From positions 1 through 40,947 of the forward strand of contig PUKQ01000159.1 of assembly GCA_003550565.1 (NCBI GenBank): a stretch of DNA of 40,947 nt. The letters are read 5' to 3'. A program made the position numbers and the translations under genes. Shown here in pieces: positions 10,758 through 18,321 of this stretch; within the stretch, counting starts at the first letter, position 1; every line of letters begins with the position of its first letter. Origin of the DNA: Syntrophomonadaceae bacterium (GTDB taxonomy: Bacteria; Bacillota; Dethiobacteria; DTU022; PWGO01). The notes under the pieces are model-generated. The model saw only the letters and a program-made list of their open reading frames with translations. It ran no database searches and was not told where the DNA came from.

Positions 10758-11969
10758 ATGGCAAATAGTAATAAAAAAGGCGGTATCAGGCTGGAAGACA
10801 TGTTTGCTTCGGAGAAATGCGATTATTGTGGGGAATGCCTGGCAAAATGTGATTGGATTAAATGTAACGCAGAAGAAGGAAGCGATTTTATTGTTCGCCT
10901 GGTAAAGGGGGAGCATGTTCCGGAAGTAATGAATGTATGTACGAACTGCATGAATTGTGACAGTTACTGCCCTCAGGGTGCTCGACCTTACAACCTTATT
11001 ATTTATCGCTGGTATGAGCGTTATCAAAGAGAAGGAATACCGCCCGTTTTTAAAAGAGCGCTCCCCTTTCACGGTGAGGTAAATGTATGGTCTAAATTGG
11101 AGAAGTGGCTGAGCCGGAGAGAACGCAAAAATTTGCATAGATGGAAAAATACTTCCGGTGCTGAAGAAATGCTTTTCCTGGGTTGTAATCAGCATTATGA
11201 TCCTTATATTGTGGATTCCCGATTATTTGCCGGAATCCCCGTTTTCAGTGATCGCAGTTATTGTTGCGGTGAGCCTGCTTTCCGATTGGGGCTTTTAGAT
11301 GAGGCCCGGCGGTGTGCCATCAACCTACAGGAAAAGCTTAAAGGCTTGGGTGTGAAACGTCTCCTGGTTTTTTGCCCCGCATGCTACAATACACTTACTA
11401 ATCTTATTCCCAATTCTTTCGGTATTAATTATGAAGTAGAGCTTGTGCCGATAGTTTCATGGCTAAAAGAACGTTTGGAAGGTGGATCTATTCCTATCAA
11501 AAAATCACTTAATGTGAGCGTGAGTATACAGGACAGTTGCCATGGCAGCAGTTTGGGAAAAGAATATTTACAGGAAACCAGAGATGTGCTGACTATGATT
11601 GGTGCTTCTGTCAAGGAGATGGAGCATAGTTGGGAAAATATGCGTTGCTGTGGTTTAGGCTATGCCGCTACCCGTTACAGTTTAGTGGATGTGGTTTTCA
11701 AAGGAGTAAAACGATTGCGGGAAACCGGGCAGACAGGATCTGAATTAACAACTACCTATTGCAATGGCTGCTATTTTACCATGAATATGATGCGCATGCT
11801 TTCTCCCGGCTCACCACCCGTATATCACTTTGTAGAGCTCATCCAAATGGCCATGGGGGAAAAACCGGTGCGAAAGATTAACAGCCGCCGGTATGCTATT
11901 GTGCTTGCTGCCTTAGAAGCGGTTAAATTTGAGTTGTTAAAGCCGGGAAAGAAAAAAATCGAGGTATAG
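10758..11969 (+). CDS. HdrD/GlpC-like Fe-S oxidoreductase with two CCG domains
   Basis: 403 residues. Two complete 4Fe-4S motifs come first: CDYCGECLAKC (about 21-31) and CTNCMNCDSYC (about 56-66). Two CCG domains follow, each with all ligands: GCNQ ... YCCGEP ... CPAC (about 140-215) and DSCHG ... RCCGLG ... CNGC (about 257-340). In HdrB-type proteins CCG domains carry unusual clusters used for disulfide reduction or electron bifurcation; here that role is inference. There is no membrane segment. It lies 15 bases after the DUF169 gene and before a crotonase, suggesting it passes electrons to or from an acyl-CoA pathway. The electron partner is not encoded nearby. Confidence 0.88.
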   Translation: MANSNKKGGIRLEDMFASEKCDYCGECLAKCDWIKCNAEEGSDFIVRLVKGEHVPEVMNVCTNCMNCDSYCPQGARPYNLIIYRWYERYQREGIPPVFKRALPFHGEVNVWSKLEKWLSRRERKNLHRWKNTSGAEEMLFLGCNQHYDPYIVDSRLFAGIPVFSDRSYCCGEPAFRLGLLDEARRCAINLQEKLKGLGVKRLLVFCPACYNTLTNLIPNSFGINYEVELVPIVSWLKERLEGGSIPIKKSLNVSVSIQDSCHGSSLGKEYLQETRDVLTMIGASVKEMEHSWENMRCCGLGYAATRYSLVDVVFKGVKRLRETGQTGSELTTTYCNGCYFTMNMMRMLSPGSPPVYHFVELIQMAMGEKPVRKINSRRYAIVLAALEAVKFELLKPGKKKIEV

Positions 11970-12059
11970 GGGGAAGGGGTTATACAAAGAGTGTGTTCCT
12001 GATGTGAAAATAGGAAAGCAAGTAAAATTATACGCGGGTGCTAAAGGAGTGAATAGAAA

Positions 12060-12848
12060 ATGAGTGAAGGCAAAATAACGGTAGAGGTAGAGGGTCATGT
12101 TTTATTGATAGGGATAAAGAGGACAGATAAATTAAATGCTTTTGATGTAGAAATGTACCGGGACCTTGCTCGGGCCTACGGAAAGCTTCACCATACTCGA
12201 GATTTACGGTGTGGTTTGCTTTTTGCCCATGGGGAACATTTTACTGCCGGTTTGGAACTTATAAAGTGGGCGGGCAGTTTTGGAGAAGGGAATTTTCCGG
12301 AGCTCCCGGAAGGCTCCATAGATCCCATGGGCCTGGATGAAGACAACAGGCTGGCAAAACCCATGGTAATGGCAGCTCAGGGGATATGCTTTACCATTGG
12401 TTTAGAGCTTTTATTGGCTACAGATGTGCGTGTGGCTGCTAAAGATGTGCGTTTTGGTCAGATTGAGGTCAAGAGAGGGATATATCCGGTAGGAGGGGCT
12501 ACTGTCCGCTTGTTTGAGGAGGTGGGATGGGGAAACGCCATGCGTTATTTATTGACTGGCGATGAAATTCATGCCGAAGAAGCTCTCCGCCTGGGGCTTG
12601 TCCAGGAAATAACCGAGCCCGGCGAACAATACGGAAGAGCGCTGGAACTAGCAAATAGAATAGCGAAACAGGCTCCCCTTGCCGTGCAAACTTCTTTGCT
12701 GTCGGCACGAAGAGCCAGGGTAGATGGAACCAGAAAGGCTATATCGAGACTTCTTCCCGATCTCATGCCTATAATGCAAAGCCAGGACGCGCTTGAGGGC
12801 TTGCAATCTTTTAAAGAAAGGAGAGAGGCAGATTTTAAAGGAGAGTAA
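12060..12848 (+). CDS. Enoyl-CoA hydratase/isomerase family (crotonase)
   Basis: 262 residues of crotonase fold. The usual start of the fold (VLLIGIKRTDKLNAFD), oxyanion-hole segments (LLFAHGEHFTAGLEL and MAAQGICFTIGLELLLATD) and GQIEVKRGIYPVGGATVRL are visible. The classical hydratase Glu pair (GxCxxxxE, FxxPExxxGxxP) is not clearly kept: the second motif is FGQIEVKRGIYPVGG, where a Glu does sit before VKRGI. Isomerase, hydratase or hydrolase activity on an acyl-CoA is therefore open. The ATG follows AAAGGAGTGAATAGAAA. It lies 90 bases after the Fe-S gene on the same strand. Confidence 0.87.
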   Translation: MSEGKITVEVEGHVLLIGIKRTDKLNAFDVEMYRDLARAYGKLHHTRDLRCGLLFAHGEHFTAGLELIKWAGSFGEGNFPELPEGSIDPMGLDEDNRLAKPMVMAAQGICFTIGLELLLATDVRVAAKDVRFGQIEVKRGIYPVGGATVRLFEEVGWGNAMRYLLTGDEIHAEEALRLGLVQEITEPGEQYGRALELANRIAKQAPLAVQTSLLSARRARVDGTRKAISRLLPDLMPIMQSQDALEGLQSFKERREADFKGE

Positions 12849-13214
12849 TTATCCAGGCTACTTCATCAATATTCCTATGTGATAGTTAAAGCTCTACTTT
12901 TGATTGGCACTTAAATTAGGCCACGATACTTTCTCTGTTAAAATACTATTTTTATCTGTTTTATTAGTTTTAACTTAAGCATGCGGCCAAAAGTGGTGGA
13001 AAACTTTTCCCCTGTTGTCATGTATTTTTGCTTTTATTTTATGCATGAAATTTTGCCATAAATTTGAATGTTTATATATATTTTCTTATTTTGGGAAGGA
13101 ATAAGTAAGTGCCCTATAGAAATAAAAACTTAAAGGCATTAAGGATCCTTCAAAAGCTGCTATATATACGGAGGACAAGAATAACCAAATAAATGAGGAG
13201 GGATTAAAAAGAAG
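12849..13214. other. Intergenic region before thiolase-fold genes
   Basis: 366 bases, AT-rich. It contains a probable promoter near 13053-13082 and ends with a strong ribosome binding site (GAGGAGGG) for the next gene. I see no gene; the long minus-strand ORF that enters it from 13505 is a shadow. Confidence 0.6.
13053..13082 (+). promoter_or_regulatory. Candidate sigma-A promoter for thiolase/DUF35 operon
   Basis: TTGCCA (5/6 match to -35), then TATATA after 16 bases or TATATT after 18. The transcript would have a leader of about 125 bases before the first thiolase-fold gene. Plausible, not proven. Confidence 0.45.
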
Positions 13215-14375
13215 ATGAATAAAGTAGCTATAGTGGGGATAGGTTATACTAGTTTCAGATCTACATCGCAGGACGTATCTTACAGGGAAATGATCTTTGA
13301 AGCTGCCAAAAAATGTTATGAAGATGCAGGTGGGGTTCACCCTCAAAGCATCGATGCATTTGTAGCTTCTTCGGAAGATTTCATGGAAGGGGTCAGTATT
13401 GCGGACGAGTATGTGCCCGATCAGCTGGGAGCTGTTCTCAAACCGGTACAGAGCATAGCGGGGGATAGTATGCAGGGTATTGCCTCTGCTATGATGCAAA
13501 TTCAAACCGGAGAAATGGACCTGGTTGCTGCTTCAGCATTTTCCAAAGCTTCGAATGTTTTGAATCCCAACAACGTGGTTTCTTATGCTTGTGATCCAAT
13601 CTATGTGAGGCCCCTGGACGAAAACCCAAATATTATTGCCGGTATGGAAATGAACCGTTATCTTTATGAAACCGGAACAACAAGGGAACAATGCGCGGAA
13701 GTAGTAGTGAAAAATAAATATAACGGTTTATTCAACCCATCGGCAGTTTATGGGGCCAAGATAGAATTGGAAGATGTGCTTTATGCCCATGAAATTTTTT
13801 CGCCTTTGAGTGAATTGGATGTAAGTCAGGATGCTGACGGAGCTATTGTTTTACTTTTGGCTTCGGAAAATAAAGCCCATAAATATACCCAAAACCCTAT
13901 TTGGATAAAAGGTATGGGTTGGGCTACGGACACGCCGAACCTCGATTATCGGGAAAAGGGCTGGGGAGATGCGTTTTATGCTACCCTTGCTGCCCAGAAA
14001 GCTTATAGTATGGCCGGTATTAATGCTCCCTATAAAGAGATTGATTTTGCTGAAATTGACGATACTTTTTCCTATAAAGAACTCCAACACATAGAAGCGC
14101 TGAATATTTGTGGGCGCGGAGAAGCCGGAAGCTTGTTTAAACAGGGATTCTTCAGCAAAGAAGGTGAGTTTCCGGTTAATGTTTCCGGTGGAAACCTGGG
14201 TGTAGGTTATCTTCATGAAGCTAACGGATTGCAAAAGTTTATGGAAGTAGTCCTGCAGTTGAGGGGTGAAGCAGGCAAACGGCAGTTAAATAAGGTAAAA
14301 ACAGGATTAGCTTTTGCCTGGCGTGGAATTCCTACTGCAACGGGAATTGTCGCTGTTTTAAGCAATGACGGGTAG
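13215..14375 (+). CDS. Thiolase-fold protein 1 (SCP2-thiolase/Ltp-like), catalytic Cys absent
   Basis: 386 residues of the SCP2-type thiolase/lipid-transfer (Ltp) family: MNKVAIVGIGYTSF start, MEMNRYLYETG, VVVKNKYNG, VSQDADGAIVLLLA and the VNVSGGNLGVG ... QLRGEAG end. Aligned by eye with thiolases, the nucleophile Cys position (CxSG) is in IAGDSMQG, near residue 82, with no Cys; the GHP His position reads GYL. It therefore is unlikely to be a normal thiolase. Related Cys-less proteins (Ltp2 of steroid degradation) act as retro-aldolases with a DUF35 partner, and two DUF35 genes follow here. It probably pairs with the next, paralogous gene. GAGGAGGG sits before the ATG. Confidence 0.85.
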   Translation: MNKVAIVGIGYTSFRSTSQDVSYREMIFEAAKKCYEDAGGVHPQSIDAFVASSEDFMEGVSIADEYVPDQLGAVLKPVQSIAGDSMQGIASAMMQIQTGEMDLVAASAFSKASNVLNPNNVVSYACDPIYVRPLDENPNIIAGMEMNRYLYETGTTREQCAEVVVKNKYNGLFNPSAVYGAKIELEDVLYAHEIFSPLSELDVSQDADGAIVLLLASENKAHKYTQNPIWIKGMGWATDTPNLDYREKGWGDAFYATLAAQKAYSMAGINAPYKEIDFAEIDDTFSYKELQHIEALNICGRGEAGSLFKQGFFSKEGEFPVNVSGGNLGVGYLHEANGLQKFMEVVLQLRGEAGKRQLNKVKTGLAFAWRGIPTATGIVAVLSNDG

Positions 14376-14434
14376 AGTATTTATCAAATATTTTAGCTTT
14401 TTATCCAATCAAATAAAACGGAGGGTTGTGTATC

Positions 14435-15592
14435 ATGAGAAAAGTTGGTGTAATAGGGGCGGGAATGACCAATTTCGTCCGAAGAGCTCAGGAAACACCG
14501 AAAGAGTTGTCCTACGAAGCTACAAAGGCTGCCCTGGATAGTTGTGAGATGAACTTGGAAGATATAGAATGTGTGGCGCACGGTACTGCACCGGACGCTT
14601 TTGACGGAATTCACCAAAAAGGGGAATACCTTGCTGACGGTAGCGGCGGTTGGAATAAACCAACTATGCGTGTTTTTGTTGGCGGCGCTACCGGGGTTCA
14701 TGCTCTTATTCATGGCTGGTATCATGTTGCTTCCGGCATGTTTGACACCTGCCTGGTGGTCTGTGAAGAGAAAATGTCCAGTGCCATGCCGCATGCTCAG
14801 GGTTTTTTCCTTACCATTTTCGATCATACCACGGAAAGGGCATTGGAGCCTACTTTGCTCTGGATTTTTGCCATGGAAATGAACAGGTATATGCAGCGCT
14901 ATGGCTATACCAAAGAAGACATGGCGCGGGTTGCTGTTAAGAATAAAAACCAGGGTAGAAAACACCCCGCTTCCCAATTTAAGGAAGAAGTTACCCTGGA
15001 AGAAGTTTTAAATTCGGAAGTTATGGCTTACCCGGTGAGCAGGCTTGATGTAAGCCCTGTTTCTGACGGAGCTGCGGCGGTGGTGCTGGCTGCAGAAAAC
15101 GTGGCCCGGCAGGTAACAGAACAACCGGTATGGATAGAAGGAGTAGGATGGTGCCTGGATACCGCTTACTGGGCTACCAAAGACTTATCATATCCGCGTT
15201 ATCTGGAAAAGGCTTCGAAGATGGCTTATGATATGGCGGGCATTACCGAACCCGCTAAACAAATTAATATTGCGGAGCCTTACGATCCTTTCGATTATAA
15301 AGCTTTGCATCACATGGAAGGCCTTCAATTGTCACCGCGGGGCAAAACAGTGGAGTTGCTGAAAGACGGACATTTTGATCAAGATGGCAACCTTCCTATG
15401 TGTCCTTCAGGAGGCCTCCTGGGTGTAGGTAATCCCATTGCCGCTGCCGGTACTATGAAGGTTTGTGAGCTTTTCTGGCAGTTAAGGGGAGAAGCAGGCG
15501 AAAGGCAAGTTCCCGGAAATCCGAAATATGGTGTGTGTCAAGCTTGGGGAGATTTGATGCAGGTTAGTTCGGTAGCCGTAATGGGTGTTTAA
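14435..15592 (+). CDS. Thiolase-fold protein 2 (SCP2-thiolase/Ltp-like), catalytic Cys absent
   Basis: 385 residues, paralogous to the preceding gene over its full length (shared MEMNRY, VKNKnqG, SRLDVSPVSDGAAAVVLAAE, QLRGEAG). The nucleophile region reads FVGGATGVHALIHG (near 81-94), with Gly where thiolases have Cys, and the GHP His is replaced in GVGNPIAAAG. So neither member of the pair has the usual thiolase triad as far as I can align. The two may form a heteromer with the DUF35 proteins. The ORF track starts at a TTG at 14426, but CGGAGGG is placed for the ATG at 14435. The gap to the upstream gene is 59 bases. Confidence 0.85.
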   Translation: MRKVGVIGAGMTNFVRRAQETPKELSYEATKAALDSCEMNLEDIECVAHGTAPDAFDGIHQKGEYLADGSGGWNKPTMRVFVGGATGVHALIHGWYHVASGMFDTCLVVCEEKMSSAMPHAQGFFLTIFDHTTERALEPTLLWIFAMEMNRYMQRYGYTKEDMARVAVKNKNQGRKHPASQFKEEVTLEEVLNSEVMAYPVSRLDVSPVSDGAAAVVLAAENVARQVTEQPVWIEGVGWCLDTAYWATKDLSYPRYLEKASKMAYDMAGITEPAKQINIAEPYDPFDYKALHHMEGLQLSPRGKTVELLKDGHFDQDGNLPMCPSGGLLGVGNPIAAAGTMKVCELFWQLRGEAGERQVPGNPKYGVCQAWGDLMQVSSVAVMGV

Positions 15593-15642
15593 TTATATTT
15601 TATTATGGCAAATATTTTAAACAGGAAGGTGGAGAAAGACTG

Positions 15643-16158
15643 ATGGAGCATACTAATTTTATCAGAGGCGGTACAGCCTTATCGGCTAAAGATGTAGAGC
15701 AAAATAAGGCGTTTTCGGTAGAAGATGAGCTGGCATGTAGATATGCCTGGGATACAGGAGTAGGTGTTGGAAGATATCTTGAAGAACTTAAGGAAGGTAA
15801 TATTATCGGTAAAAAATGCCGCAAATGTCACCGGATTATGCTGCCCGCGCGTCTCTTTTGTGAATTATGCTTTCGGCCTACCGATGAATGGGTATACGTT
15901 AAAGACACCGGAGTGGTGAACACTTTTTCCATTTGCCAGGTCAATTGGGATGCCAGCCGGGTTGAGCCCGGGGAAAAACCTCATTTGCCCGCAGTTATTG
16001 AGATAGATGGTGCTTCGAAGGGTATGGGGATTTTGCATCGTTTAGGTGAAGTGGATCCGAAAGATATCAAAATTGGTATGAAAGTAAAAGCAGTTTGGAA
16101 GCCTAAAAGACAGCGGATAGGCTCTATAACCGATATTAATTATTTCAAACCTTACTAA
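15643..16158 (+). CDS. Zn-ribbon/OB-fold protein, DUF35 (first copy)
   Basis: 171 residues. An N-terminal extension of about 45 residues precedes a rubredoxin-like zinc ribbon, CRKCHRIMLPARLFCELC (about 61-78), and an OB-fold (VVNTFSICQVNW ... GMKVKAVWKPK). This is the DUF35 architecture of proteins that bind thiolase-fold partners and help place acyl-CoA, as in ChsH2-Ltp2, BbsA-BbsB and the archaeal HMG-CoA synthase complex (family knowledge). Its place just after two thiolase-fold genes fits a complex. A good GGAAGGTGGAG site precedes the ATG; the second copy follows 18 bases downstream. Confidence 0.88.
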   Translation: MEHTNFIRGGTALSAKDVEQNKAFSVEDELACRYAWDTGVGVGRYLEELKEGNIIGKKCRKCHRIMLPARLFCELCFRPTDEWVYVKDTGVVNTFSICQVNWDASRVEPGEKPHLPAVIEIDGASKGMGILHRLGEVDPKDIKIGMKVKAVWKPKRQRIGSITDINYFKPY

Positions 16159-16176
16159 AGAGGGAGGATTATTTAA

Positions 16177-16674
16177 ATGGCTATACTGGAAAGAATAACT
16201 AAAAACGTAAATAATAAGTACTGGGACTCCGGCGAAAATAATTTTCCCAAAACAGACCGTTTTCCCGTGAAAAACCGTTATACTGCAGGGATGGCCGGGC
16301 AAAAGTTTTTGGAAGGAATAAAGGAAGAGGCTAAAATTTACGGAACCAGGTGTGAAAAATGTAATGTTACTTTTGTGCCGGGAAAATTGTATTGTGAAAG
16401 ATGTTTTGAACGCCTTTCTGATAGCTGGGTGGAAGTGGGCAATTCCGGCACCGTCCATACTTTCACTGTAGCCTGGGTAGAAAAGGACGGAAGTGCCAAA
16501 AAGAAACCTTCCATTATTGCTGCTATTAAGATTGCCGATGGATTTATTTTACACCGGTTGGAAAATTGTGCACCGGAAGAGGTAAAAATCGGCATGGAAG
16601 TAAAGGCCAAATTTAAACCCAAAAATCAGCGCAAAGGCCATCTCATGGATATTTCCGGTTTTCATCCGGCATAA
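16177..16674 (+). CDS. Zn-ribbon/OB-fold protein, DUF35 (second copy)
   Basis: 165 residues, the same plan as its upstream neighbour: about 45 N-terminal residues including FPVKNRYTAGMAGQKFLEG, a zinc ribbon CEKCNVTFVPGKLYCERC (about 60-77), then an OB-fold (TVHTFTVAWVEKDG ... GMEVKAKFKPK). The two copies are clearly paralogous but diverged, matching the two diverged thiolase-fold genes, so each may serve one partner. AGAGGGAGGATT precedes the ATG. The last gene of the four-gene thiolase/DUF35 unit. Confidence 0.88.
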   Translation: MAILERITKNVNNKYWDSGENNFPKTDRFPVKNRYTAGMAGQKFLEGIKEEAKIYGTRCEKCNVTFVPGKLYCERCFERLSDSWVEVGNSGTVHTFTVAWVEKDGSAKKKPSIIAAIKIADGFILHRLENCAPEEVKIGMEVKAKFKPKNQRKGHLMDISGFHPA

Positions 16675-16753
16675 ATGAAATGCCAACCGGTTCTTTTTAT
16701 AGAAGAGGGAATATTGTCAGTATATAATAAAAGAATTTTCTCCTGAGATTGCC

Positions 16754-16792
16754 TAAATTAGCGGTGGGAAGAAAATTCTTACCGCTAATTTA
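16754..16792 (+). terminator. 12-bp hairpin before MBL-fold gene (terminator or leader attenuator)
   Basis: TAAATTAGCGGT and ACCGCTAATTTA pair perfectly over 12 bases; inside, AAGAA/TTCTT can extend the stem. Only a weak T-rich tail (TATTTTAG) follows. It could end the thiolase/DUF35 transcript. A TATAAT at 16723-16728 lies just before it, so it may instead sit in the leader of the next gene. Confidence 0.55.
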
Positions 16793-16829
16793 TATTTTAG
16801 GGGCTTTTCTTACGAGAAAGGGGAATATA

Positions 16830-17822
16830 ATGTACACTGGTTTTGTGATAGCTGTATTATTAATGATATTTCTTGTTTTCTTCATAAATAAAATGAGTAT
16901 GCAAAGAGCAGGCAAAATCAGGGCAGAAGAAGAAATTGAAAACATGCATTTTGCAAAACTTTCCCCTTTCGGGATAGTAAAAAATCTTTCTATTCTCCCC
17001 CTGGTAGATTATTATGCAGAGAGGGATGACTTAAAAACCGAACCGGGAGTTTCTTTCCTGATCAAGGCTGACAATACTACCATACTTATGGATGTTGGGC
17101 GGAACATGAAATCCGAACATCCTTCCCCTTTGTTAACAAATATGGAGTTATTAGGCGTAAAAATTGAAGACATAGATATCCTGTTTTTTAGCCATCTGCA
17201 TCTGGATCACGTGGGTGGGATGGAAGAACAAAAACAACGCACTTTTAGTATTTCCAATGGAGAGGTAAAATTAGGAGAGATACCTGCTTATGCCCCTGCA
17301 GATTTAGCACCTTCATCCTGGAATTCGGGGCCGAAGGTTAATGTGATCAAGGAGCCCACCGTGTTAGAACCCGGCATAGCAAGTATAGGAGCTCATCCCC
17401 GCTATTTATTTATGATGGGTTACACCCTGGAGCACAGCCTGGCAATTAATGTAAAGGGAAAGGGTATTGTTTTGATTGTAGGTTGTGGGCATCAAAAAGT
17501 GGAAAGAATAATAGAAAGAACCAGAGAAATATTCGATGAGCCTATATATGGTATAATCGGAGGCTTGCATTATCCAATTTATGGAGGCAGGCTCATGAAA
17601 GGGCCCTTTGATCTGCAGTATTTAACCGCTTCCGATACCCCCCCCTGGGATGGTCTAAAGGAAGAAGACGTAAAAAATGCCCTGGAAACAATAAAACAAG
17701 TAAATCCCCAAATAATTGCGCTATCTCCTCATGACAGTTCTGACTGGGCTCTTGAACATTTCAGGCAAGCTTTCCAAGAAAAATACATTGATATTAAGGT
17801 AGGCAAGGAAATTATCATTTAA
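16830..17822 (+). CDS. Membrane-anchored metallo-beta-lactamase-fold hydrolase
   Basis: 330 residues from the ATG at 16830 (GAGAAAGGGGAAT site); the TTG at 16749 lies inside the hairpin and is rejected. An N-terminal hydrophobic segment (FVIAVLLMIFLVFFI, about 4-20) looks like an uncleaved anchor. The MBL core has VSFLIKADNTTILMDVG, the metal motif SHLHLDHVGG (about 130-139), VGCGHQKVERI and IGGLHYPIYGG late in the chain. The order resembles COG1237, which includes the dihydropterin-ribofuranosylaminobenzene-phosphate synthase-like proteins; the true substrate is unknown. Downstream lies a broken galU fragment, only 5 bases past the stop. Confidence 0.83.
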   Translation: MYTGFVIAVLLMIFLVFFINKMSMQRAGKIRAEEEIENMHFAKLSPFGIVKNLSILPLVDYYAERDDLKTEPGVSFLIKADNTTILMDVGRNMKSEHPSPLLTNMELLGVKIEDIDILFFSHLHLDHVGGMEEQKQRTFSISNGEVKLGEIPAYAPADLAPSSWNSGPKVNVIKEPTVLEPGIASIGAHPRYLFMMGYTLEHSLAINVKGKGIVLIVGCGHQKVERIIERTREIFDEPIYGIIGGLHYPIYGGRLMKGPFDLQYLTASDTPPWDGLKEEDVKNALETIKQVNPQIIALSPHDSSDWALEHFRQAFQEKYIDIKVGKEIII

Positions 17823-17827
17823 AGGTG

Positions 17828-17983
17828 CTAGCGATATTTAACACCCACGTTAGCCAACTCTTCCACAATATATTGGATGCATGGTTTGTCTCCTATCGGT
17901 AACATTTCTTTAGGTTGCGTTTTGGTTAACGGCAACATCCGAGTTCCCAAGCCGGCTGCGGGGATAACCGCTTTTTTTATCAA
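17828..17983 (-). pseudogene. galU: galU remnant (UTP-glucose-1-phosphate uridylyltransferase, first 50 codons)
   Basis: The minus-strand frame begins with the strongly diagnostic GalU N-terminus: [25 protein letters not shown] in part (for example [10 protein letters not shown] and [10 protein letters not shown]), then [13 protein letters not shown], and stops after KYR. GalU is about 290 residues, so about 240 are missing, including the sugar-binding and catalytic parts. The native start seems to be the TTG at 17983, since AAAGGAAGATATTT lies just before it; the ATG at 18025 is upstream and unlikely. The break falls 5 bases from the stop of the MBL gene, marking a deletion or rearrangement junction. 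A functional short protein is very unlikely. Confidence 0.85.
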
Positions 17984-18163
17984 AAATATCTTCCTTTCTG
18001 TTTTAGTTTGTTTTTTTATAAGCATAAGTTCTGTTTGGTTGCGGTTAATTCCTGCATTAGGTTTTAAGAGGTAGTCGATGTCCGCTCCAAGGTTGACGTG
18101 AATATGGTGATAATTTGGGACAATTGCCTCGGTTGAGTTTCACTTAAGAAGGTTTCGGGGGAC

Positions 18164-18265
18164 ATGAAAGCGAAATATAACTATACAAGCCTAAAAGAAT
18201 ACATGTTCGAGTATAAAAATATGCAACAATTTCAGGTAAAAAAACAAAAATGGGCTGGCTCTTGA
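18164..18265 (+). other. Orphan 33-codon ORF next to the galU remnant
   Basis: ATG with a GGGGGAC leader, encoding a basic, Tyr- and Lys-rich peptide (YNYTSLKEYMFEYKN). I recognise no family. It may be another gene fragment in this decayed patch. The rest of 18026-18321 shows a TATAAT near 18270 and nothing else I can support. Confidence 0.2.
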
Positions 18266-18321
18266 TATTATTATATAATAGTAAAAAGAAAAAGAACCAT
18301 AATGTATAGGAGTTAGAGTAA

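Noticed and set aside
10695-11195. 166-residue minus-strand ORF
   Set aside because: Opposite the Fe-S oxidoreductase, whose cysteine motifs are clearly real; a shadow.
14393-14977. 194-residue minus-strand ORF
   Set aside because: Lies opposite the second thiolase-fold gene, has no recognisable motif or ribosome binding site; a shadow.
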